19,846 nucleotides of DNA from CBDUQN01 sp965369375. GTDB taxonomy: Bacteria; Krumholzibacteriota; Krumholzibacteriia; Krumholzibacteriales; Krumholzibacteriaceae. The position numbers and the translations under genes were made by a program. Below, in pieces: positions 13,466 through 19,846 of this stretch. The first letter of the stretch is position 1. Each line of letters begins with the position of its first letter. The stretch covers positions 1 to 19,846 of the forward strand of contig CBDUQN010000057.1 of assembly GCA_965369375.1 (NCBI GenBank), in the 5' to 3' direction. The notes under the pieces were generated by a model, which worked only from the letters and a program-made list of their open reading frames with translations, was not told the origin of the DNA and searched no databases.

Positions 13466-16400
13466 CTACTTCGGCGGATTCGGGATCCTGAAGAAAATAG
13501 TATAGAGCACCGGCACAACAATCAGCGTGAGCAGTGTGGCGACAAAAAGCCCGACCATGATCGTGACCGCCATCGATATAAAGAAGGCGTCCTTGAGAAG
13601 GGGGATCATGCCGAGGATCGTCGTCGCCGCGGCCAGCATCACCGGACGCATACGGCTTATGCCGGAATCGACGACCGCCTGAAAGTGTTCCTTTCCACTG
13701 CTAATTTCGAGATTGATCTGGTCGATCAGCACGATGGCGTTCTTGATGAGCATACCGATAAGGCTGAGCAAACCGAGCAGCGCCATGAAGCCGAACGGCT
13801 GTTTGAACAGCAACAATCCCGCCGTCACGCCGATAATGGCGAGTGGCACGGTGAGCCAGATGATAAGCGGCTGTCTGACGGCATTGAACAGGAAGATAAC
13901 GATCAAAACCATCATCAGGAGAAAGATCGGCAGCGTCACGGCGAGCCCCGCCTGGGCCCTCGACGAATCCTCGGCCTCGCCGCCCCACGCCATGTAATAG
14001 CCGGGCATGCCTTGCAAGGGAATCTGGTCCTCTTCGATGACCTTTATGGTACCGGCGTCGTGGTTTTCGAACGGATCCTCGCCGGGACCGTACTGTTTCC
14101 CGAGGTACCGTGCCAGATCGACGCCGAGCTCCTTTTCGATTTTCGGTTTGATGCGGGCGAAGAGCTCGCTCGGCAGGTCGGTCCGCGGATCGCAGTGAAT
14201 CTTTATCATGGTGGTCCGGTTTCTCCGCTGGATCCTCGCGTCCTCGGTTTCCGTCGTGAATCCGGTCAGCACCTGCTGCATCGGGATCATGCGCTGCGCG
14301 GCGGGGCTCCATATCTGCAGGTCCATGATATTGTCGACGTTGAGCCGCTCGTTCTCGGGCGCGCGGGCGATGATGCTGAGCAGCTCTTCCCCCTCCCGGT
14401 ATACACCGGTGACGGAACCTTCAAACGCCGCTTCGAGCGTTCGGCCGAGCTGAGGACGGGTTATCCCGAGTTGTCTCGCCTGTGCCTCGGCGAGTTGCGG
14501 CCGCACCACCTTGACCTTCTCCTTCCACTCGTCGCGTATCGCCTTCGACTGGGGATCGGCGTACATGATCTCCTTCGCCCGCCGCGCAAGCTGCCGAAGA
14601 ATGGTGCGGTCGGGACCGGATATACGGAGCTGTATCTTGCCCCCCTCCCCCGGACCGAGAAGGAACCTGCGCACATTGATCACGACATCGGGAAGCAGGT
14701 TCTCGAGATCGTTCTGTACCGTATCAAAGATTTCGTTTATCACTTTTATTTCCTCAACAGAAACGAGGATAACGCCGTAGCTGCTCGACGTTTGGCCCGG
14801 CACATAGGTCAGAATGAAACGGGGATCCCCACCACCGACCGCGGTGATGACATCGGTGACACCGTCGGTTCCATGGAGGTATTCCTCCGCCTTCTCGAGT
14901 TGCTTTATGGTATATTCGATATGCATTCCTTCGGGCAGGTAGCACTCGATAAAGAACTGCGGGCGTGTCGCATAGGGAAAGAACATCTGCTTCACAAAGC
15001 CGAATCCATAGAGCGATAGAAAGAAGATCGCAAGCACGACGATAACGGTGATCCACCTGTTGCGCATCGATCCGGTCAACAAACCCCTGTATGCGCGGAA
15101 CAGGCCGCCACCGTAAGGATCCTTCGACTCCCCCTTCCCCTCCTTTTTGCCCTTGAGGAACCATTTGCCGAGAAGGGGTGCCACGGTAACCGCCGTAACC
15201 CAGCTCAGCGTCAAAGAGATGAGAATGACCTGATAGAGGGAGCGGCAGAATTCTCCCGTTGCATCCTTCGACGTCCCGATAGCTGCAAAGGCGAGAATTG
15301 CAACGACCGTCGCGCCGAGGAGCGGAAAACCGGTCTGGGAAACCACATCCTTCGCCGCCTGAATCCGATCTTCGCCCGCCTCGATCTTCACCTTCATGCC
15401 GTCGATGACGACGATAGCGTTATCGACGAGCATGCCGAGTGCGATAATCAGCGCTCCGAGAGAGATCCTTTCGAGAATAATGCCCTGCAGCTTCATGAAG
15501 AGAAAGGTCCCGCAGATGGTGAGAAACAGCACTCCCCCGATAATGAGGCCGCTGCGGGCGCCCATGGCGATGAGGAGAACGACAAAAACGATGATTATCG
15601 CCTGGAGGAGGTTCATCACGAACCCGTTTATCGAATCGGTCACCGCCTGCGATTGCAGGGAGATGATCTCTATTTCCATCCCGAGAGGCGTTAGCGTTTT
15701 GAGAGCCCTGAGCTTCTCGTCCATCGCCTCACCCATCGTCACGACATTGCCGCCGAGTATGGTGGATATGCCGATCCCGATTGCAGGTTTGCCATTGTAA
15801 CGAAGGACGGCCTTGGGAGGGTCTATATAACCTCGTTTGACCGTGGCGACATCCTTGAGATAGACGAGCCGGTCCCCGAATCGGCCGCTGATCAGCAGGT
15901 CGCCGAACTCCTCCTCCGACTTGAATTCTCCCGTCGGATTGATCGGGATGTAAAACGAACCGAGCTCCAGCCGACCGGCATTGACGGGGAGATTCTTTGC
16001 CGAGAGTGCCCGGTAGATATCATCCTGGGATATTCCCAGCGATGCCATCTTGGTCCTCGACATCTCGACGAATACAACCTCGTCCTGCACGCCGTAGAGA
16101 GTGATCTTCTTCACATCCTGTACGAGAAGGAGCTCACGTCTGAGCAGTTTTGCATACTCGTACAGCTCGGCGTATGTATACTCCCCGCCGGTGATCGCCA
16201 GATAGACACCGAATACATCTCCAAAGTCGTCATTGACAAAGGAGGGACCGGCACCGGGGGGAAGCTTGACCTGATAATCGTTCACCTTTCGCCGCAGCTC
16301 GTCCCATACCTGCGGCAGCGCATCTTTGTCGTACTTATCCTTGATTACTACCTTGATCTGGGAAAATCCCCGTGTCGATGTAGATTCCACCCTCTTGAGC

Positions 16401-16627
16401 TGTCCTAGCTCCTGTACGGCGAGCTCGATGACATTCGACACTTCCTCTTCGACCTCTTCGGCCGACGCGCCCGGATAGGGCGTGGATATGATCGCCTCCT
16501 TGATGGTGAACTCGGGATCTTCCAGCCTGGAGAGGGTTTGAAACGAGAGGATACCCGCGAATAAAAGCACAATCATTATCGTCACGGTGATAACGCTCTT
16601 ACGAATTGCAAACTCGGCTATGTTCAT
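13466..16627 (-). CDS. RND-family efflux permease
   Basis: A 1053-residue inner-membrane pump of the AcrB/MdtB-like (ACR_tran) group, full length. It has the duplicated plan of one helix, a large periplasmic loop, then six helices, twice over. The first half starts MNIAEFAIRKSVITVTIMIV. Proton-relay residues are visible: D402 in GMLVDNAIVVID (helix 4, one Asp rather than the Asp pair of AcrB), K962 in GMLIKNAIVLID (helix 10), and RMRPV near 992-996. The porter domains include a PYPGASAEEVEEEV motif. A good ribosome site (AAGGAG) precedes the ATG. It follows the adaptor gene by 84 bp. Substrate could be drugs, bile-like compounds or lipids; the heavy-metal (CusA) group is less likely because its methionine relay is not evident. 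Confidence 0.96.
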   Translation of the reverse strand: MNIAEFAIRKSVITVTIMIVLLFAGILSFQTLSRLEDPEFTIKEAIISTPYPGASAEEVEEEVSNVIELAVQELGQLKRVESTSTRGFSQIKVVIKDKYDKDALPQVWDELRRKVNDYQVKLPPGAGPSFVNDDFGDVFGVYLAITGGEYTYAELYEYAKLLRRELLLVQDVKKITLYGVQDEVVFVEMSRTKMASLGISQDDIYRALSAKNLPVNAGRLELGSFYIPINPTGEFKSEEEFGDLLISGRFGDRLVYLKDVATVKRGYIDPPKAVLRYNGKPAIGIGISTILGGNVVTMGEAMDEKLRALKTLTPLGMEIEIISLQSQAVTDSINGFVMNLLQAIIIVFVVLLIAMGARSGLIIGGVLFLTICGTFLFMKLQGIILERISLGALIIALGMLVDNAIVVIDGMKVKIEAGEDRIQAAKDVVSQTGFPLLGATVVAILAFAAIGTSKDATGEFCRSLYQVILISLTLSWVTAVTVAPLLGKWFLKGKKEGKGESKDPYGGGLFRAYRGLLTGSMRNRWITVIVVLAIFFLSLYGFGFVKQMFFPYATRPQFFIECYLPEGMHIEYTIKQLEKAEEYLHGTDGVTDVITAVGGGDPRFILTYVPGQTSSSYGVILVSVEEIKVINEIFDTVQNDLENLLPDVVINVRRFLLGPGEGGKIQLRISGPDRTILRQLARRAKEIMYADPQSKAIRDEWKEKVKVVRPQLAEAQARQLGITRPQLGRTLEAAFEGSVTGVYREGEELLSIIARAPENERLNVDNIMDLQIWSPAAQRMIPMQQVLTGFTTETEDARIQRRNRTTMIKIHCDPRTDLPSELFARIKPKIEKELGVDLARYLGKQYGPGEDPFENHDAGTIKVIEEDQIPLQGMPGYYMAWGGEAEDSSRAQAGLAVTLPIFLLMMVLIVIFLFNAVRQPLIIWLTVPLAIIGVTAGLLLFKQPFGFMALLGLLSLIGMLIKNAIVLIDQINLEISSGKEHFQAVVDSGISRMRPVMLAAATTILGMIPLLKDAFFISMAVTIMVGLFVATLLTLIVVPVLYTIFFRIPNPPK

Positions 16628-16711
16628 CGATCGGCTCTCCTTGTACCTTCAACCGTCAGGGCAAGAATAATGTTTTATATGCTATTATTTACCTCATCAT
16701 CAATGACCCGG

Positions 16712-17791
16712 TTATTTTTCCAGCGGCAGAACCTTCATCCCCTCGTGCAGCTGTGTCACACCCGATGTGGCAATCATCTCGCCGGCAGAGAGACCGCTGT
16801 GGATTCTGATATCTCCTTCTCCGGTGACCCGTCCGACCTTTACCTCACGGCGGTGGACGGTCATATCTTCGTTAACGATCCATACATGCTGTGTCCCGTC
16901 ATCCCCGGCAAAGACGGCCTGCGCCGGAACGATAAAATCAGAACTGGCTTCATCGACCCCCGCGACGAGGCCGAACACTTTGACCTGCGCCGTCATGCCC
17001 GGAAGGATCCTGAGCTCCTCGGGCTGCGGCATCGTGAGCGTAACCCGGTAGGTTTGCGTCTGGCGGTCGGCCTGGGCGCTGCTCTCGAGGAATTCGAGCG
17101 GATATTCCTGTCCCGCGGCGGATTCGAACACGGCTATCAACCGCACTTCCCTCTGCGCCTTCACACTCGCCATGATGTATTCCGGGACGTCGATTACAAT
17201 CTCGATATGCGTTATATCATGAAGGCTCAGGATATTCTGAAGCGATGTTACTTCCTCGTAGTTTTCGACGTACTTCTCTCCGACTCGGCCCGAGAAGGGA
17301 GCCTTGAGATAGGTATCGGAGAGGTTGACCTTTGCGTTGTCAAGCCGGGCCTTCGCCACGTCCCTTTGGGCGAGGTAAAAATCTAGGTCGGAAAGGGGCA
17401 CCGCTTCCCGCTCGTAGAGCCGCTGGTAGCGCTGGTAATCAGATTCAGCCTTCTCGTATGCGGCTCTCGCCTCATCGAGGGCGATCCGGTAATCCCTTGG
17501 ATCGATGCGCGCGAGTAGCTGCCCCGTTTCGATCTCCTGCCCTTCGTTTACGGGAAACTCGACGAGGGGGCCGGAAACGCGGAAGGACAGATTGACACGC
17601 TGCGATGCCTGAACCCTGCCGGGAAAGGTCAGACGGCCGGCCATAACGCCCCCGATCTTCATCGTCTTTACCGGTCTCACAACGGGGGCCGCCTCTTCCT
17701 GAGCCTTCTCCCCACAACCGCCGGCGAAAACCATGGCGGACAGAGCGATGACGAGCGTTGCATAGCCAAACACTCTTCGTACTGTTTTCAT
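16712..17791 (-). CDS. RND efflux periplasmic adaptor lipoprotein
   Basis: A 359-residue membrane-fusion protein. The signal peptide ends in a lipobox, VFAGGC, with C26 as the lipidated residue, so it is anchored by lipid in the periplasm. Then come a barrel-sandwich half (VNLSFRVSGPLVEFPVNEGQ), a helical hairpin (about 95-140, ALDEARAAYEKAESDYQRY), the second half (LKAPFSGRVGEKYVE), a beta-barrel, and a membrane-proximal domain ending GMKVLPLEK. It links the permease to the TolC-type channel. AAGGAGG stands 11 bases before ATG. It starts 48 bp after the outer-membrane-factor gene. Confidence 0.95.
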   Translation of the reverse strand: MKTVRRVFGYATLVIALSAMVFAGGCGEKAQEEAAPVVRPVKTMKIGGVMAGRLTFPGRVQASQRVNLSFRVSGPLVEFPVNEGQEIETGQLLARIDPRDYRIALDEARAAYEKAESDYQRYQRLYEREAVPLSDLDFYLAQRDVAKARLDNAKVNLSDTYLKAPFSGRVGEKYVENYEEVTSLQNILSLHDITHIEIVIDVPEYIMASVKAQREVRLIAVFESAAGQEYPLEFLESSAQADRQTQTYRVTLTMPQPEELRILPGMTAQVKVFGLVAGVDEASSDFIVPAQAVFAGDDGTQHVWIVNEDMTVHRREVKVGRVTGEGDIRIHSGLSAGEMIATSGVTQLHEGMKVLPLEK

Positions 17792-17839
17792 AATTTATTT
17801 TCCTCCTTGCTCAGATAAAATCTATCGAACCGGCAGCAC

Positions 17840-19846
17840 CTATTGAACTGCTGCTTGAATTCTCTCTATAACTGCATCTTTTTCTTCAATCGTTTTTTCA
17901 TCTTCGAGCCACGATACGGCCCGCTGAAGCTCTACGAGATCCTTGAGATAGCTGTAGACCGATATCGCGGCGTTTTGATCGGCTATGAAGCTCTCATTCT
18001 GCGCCTCGAGCAGATCGGTTACATTGACGATTCCCTGGGAATACTTGTCCTGAACGACGACGAGGTTCTTGCGCGCGTTCTCCGCTGCATCCTCACCCAA
18101 TCGTATGACCGGAAAAGAGTTTTCAACCCTTCTCACTGCCGTTCTCGTCCGCCGCTCCACGATTTCATTCACGAGATTTTTCTCGCGCCTGAGCGTCTCG
18201 AGTTCCGCTCCTATTCTTTTCATGTCATAGTACCGGCGCCCGCCGTTGAAAATCGGATAGAGCGCCGCAATTTCGAAGCGATATTCGTCCTTGTCTATGC
18301 CGGCAATCTCCGGTGAGCGTTCAAATTGATAATCGTACGAGAAATTGGCGACGAAGGTTGGCAGAAAAAACAGCCTCTTTCGCTGCCCGAGCTGGATATC
18401 CTGAGCATCGATCGCCTTGTCGATCAACTTGATTTCCGGTGAATTCCCCATAGCGAATGTCACCATGAACTCTCTGAACTTATCGAAGGCGATTGCATCC
18501 CTGAATACATTATCGAGCCGGCCGTCGAGAAAACTGAACTTCTCGGAATCGACCACAACCTCTTCGGGAATCCATTGAGTGCTCTGATCAATTCCGAGAA
18601 TCTGATTGAATGATATCCGTGCCGCCTCGACATTCGATTCGCTCAGAAAGAGCGTGCTTCTTCGCTTTGCCAGCTCGGCCTGCCACCTGAAAACCTCATC
18701 CTTGCCCGAATAGCCGACTTCTTCCCTCAATCTCGCGAGCTCGAGATTCTCCTCGGTCAAGCGCAGCGTGCTCAGATTAACGTTATAGAGCAGGCGGGAA
18801 AGCACATAATCGAGAAATGCGCGGCCGGCATTCGATATCACGTTGAGACGCTCGCTCTCACGCTCGTGCCGGATTCCCTCGTACAGGCGCTTCGAGGAAC
18901 GGAAGTCACTCACCGCACGGTCATCATAGATCATCTGGCTCATGCTGACACCGGCGTTCGATTGTTCCTCGGGCATGATTTCCTTGAGCATCCGCGGATC
19001 CTGATACTGGTACGACGCACCGGCGCTGATCTGTGGCAGGAGATAGCTCCGGCTCACACCCACGGCCCGCTTCGTACTCTCGACCTGAGAATCCTTGATG
19101 GTTAGTGAGACGTTCCCTTCTTCGGCAAGCTGCAGCGCCTGGACGAATGATAACGGCTGCGCTCCCCGATAGAGCTCCTCCTCGTAGAGGAACGTCGCAT
19201 AGGTTCGTGCTTCATAGTTCGGAACATACCCGATTTCGGCGGCGGTCCGTCCGTTGATCAACAGCTTGGGATGAACCACGAGAAAGATCGGCAGGTCACC
19301 GACCGGAGTGCCTCTTATAATCTGGTTGATATTCATGGCCGCGCGGCGCGCAACATGCTTTGCGATGTCGGGAGTGACACCGGCCAATGCGCCACGCTCC
19401 ACATCTGAATGACCGAACAGGCTGAATGTCGGTATGCCACGCTCGTTGAATCCGCTGATGAGGCGGGTTCGCCCATCCGAAGAAAGTCTCGGCAATCTGG
19501 TCAGCGCCACCGCACGAACATCGGCGCCCACCTTCGAGAGCGTCTCGTCCGGATCATCCGTCAGCGGCAAGAGCGCCACTTTTTCCGCCGCTCCTTCCTC
19601 ACTACGGGACATCGCTTTGCGATAAAAATCGAGCTGCTCGATATACGCTTCCTCGACAAGAACGTGAATTTTCTCGAAGGGGAAAATCTTTTGAAATATA
19701 TCGACCTCGTTACTGAATTTTTGCGGTACGAGGATAACGCTCAAATTCTTCTTGAGGTTCCGCTTCCCCTCTGATAAGGGAATCACGAACATGTCCGTCA
19801 TTTGCACTGCAGCGCTCACAACCGGTTTCGTGAGCATGAAATCGGA
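17840..19846 (-). CDS. ABC substrate-binding domain fused to TolC-type outer-membrane factor (5' end beyond window)
   Basis: The open frame continues past the right edge, so only the C-terminal 668 codons are visible. An internal ATG at 19837 is not likely to be the true start. Residues are counted from it. About 1-205 match the second half of an ABC_sub_bind (PF04392) domain: KPVVSAAVQMTD at the start, and LAGVTPDIAKHVARRAAMNI with LLINGRTAAEIGYVP near 151-205. From about 228 (PLSFVQALQLAEEGNVSL) to 640 it is a TolC-type outer-membrane factor with two OEP repeats, including YLLPQISAGASYQYQD and FLPTFVANFSYDYQF. The adaptor and permease genes follow, so it should be the exit duct. A normal TolC homologue is about 450 residues; the extra N-terminal binding domain is the odd part and would have to sit in the periplasm. 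Confidence 0.88.
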   Translation of the reverse strand, partial: SDFMLTKPVVSAAVQMTDMFVIPLSEGKRNLKKNLSVILVPQKFSNEVDIFQKIFPFEKIHVLVEEAYIEQLDFYRKAMSRSEEGAAEKVALLPLTDDPDETLSKVGADVRAVALTRLPRLSSDGRTRLISGFNERGIPTFSLFGHSDVERGALAGVTPDIAKHVARRAAMNINQIIRGTPVGDLPIFLVVHPKLLINGRTAAEIGYVPNYEARTYATFLYEEELYRGAQPLSFVQALQLAEEGNVSLTIKDSQVESTKRAVGVSRSYLLPQISAGASYQYQDPRMLKEIMPEEQSNAGVSMSQMIYDDRAVSDFRSSKRLYEGIRHERESERLNVISNAGRAFLDYVLSRLLYNVNLSTLRLTEENLELARLREEVGYSGKDEVFRWQAELAKRRSTLFLSESNVEAARISFNQILGIDQSTQWIPEEVVVDSEKFSFLDGRLDNVFRDAIAFDKFREFMVTFAMGNSPEIKLIDKAIDAQDIQLGQRKRLFFLPTFVANFSYDYQFERSPEIAGIDKDEYRFEIAALYPIFNGGRRYYDMKRIGAELETLRREKNLVNEIVERRTRTAVRRVENSFPVIRLGEDAAENARKNLVVVQDKYSQGIVNVTDLLEAQNESFIADQNAAISVYSYLKDLVELQRAVSWLEDEKTIEEKDAVIERIQAAVQ

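Noticed and set aside
13259..15019. Long plus-strand open frame opposite the RND permease
   Set aside because: It is antisense to a full-length conserved permease, is rich in Arg/His/Asp as expected for a shadow frame, and has no ribosome site or recognisable domain.

Overview
The window suggests a diderm (Gram-negative-type) bacterium, very probably an anaerobe. It encodes several outer-membrane beta-barrels, an RND efflux pump with a TolC-type channel and a lipoprotein adaptor, and a corrinoid/iron-sulfur reductive dehalogenase (RdhA) with its membrane anchor (RdhB). Codon use is balanced to moderately GC-rich. A Desulfobacterota-like host would fit, but no rRNA or other phylogenetic marker is present, so the lineage is inference. 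TGA is an ordinary stop in several genes here.

Left region (161-4700, all minus strand). A sigma-70-like promoter at 4785-4814 faces a close-packed series: a SpoIIAA/STAS-like protein, a CBS-domain plus HEPN-like protein, a secreted isochorismatase-family cysteine hydrolase, an agmatinase-family ureohydrolase, then rdhA and rdhB. The short gaps and the TAA/ATG junctions suggest one operon or two coupled ones. RdhA is a Tat-exported protein with two 4Fe-4S motifs. RdhB is a three-helix protein with the conserved EGE motif. No corrinoid-synthesis genes, chaperones or transcription factors for dehalorespiration are visible.

Middle region (4839-9410). A 996-bp cassette of promoter, signal-peptide-bearing outer-membrane protein and rho-independent terminator occurs twice in the same orientation (4839-5834 and 7208-8203), 2,369 bp apart and with no net insertion or deletion. 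The left copy carries one in-frame TGA at codon 69 in an otherwise complete frame, and its -10 box looks degraded. The right copy is intact. A minus-strand SAM-dependent methyltransferase lies between the copies. To the right, a phosphate-selective-porin-like frame has lost its normal 5' end, and the space upstream holds the C-terminal end of a different outer-membrane barrel on the opposite strand. A signal-peptide-like remnant follows the left terminator. This stretch looks like a rearranged, partly decaying outer-membrane-protein island.

Right region (9421-19846, all minus strand). A long apparent operon enters from beyond the right edge. It encodes a fusion of an ABC-transporter substrate-binding domain to a TolC-type outer-membrane factor (5' end outside the window), an RND adaptor lipoprotein, an RND permease, a CDF-family transporter with altered metal-site residues, a potassium-channel-like protein, a TMEM175/DUF1211-like membrane protein, and two outer-membrane beta-barrels. 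The first three would form a tripartite envelope-spanning pump. The following three are inner-membrane cation-transport proteins, which suggests that export and ion balance are controlled together.
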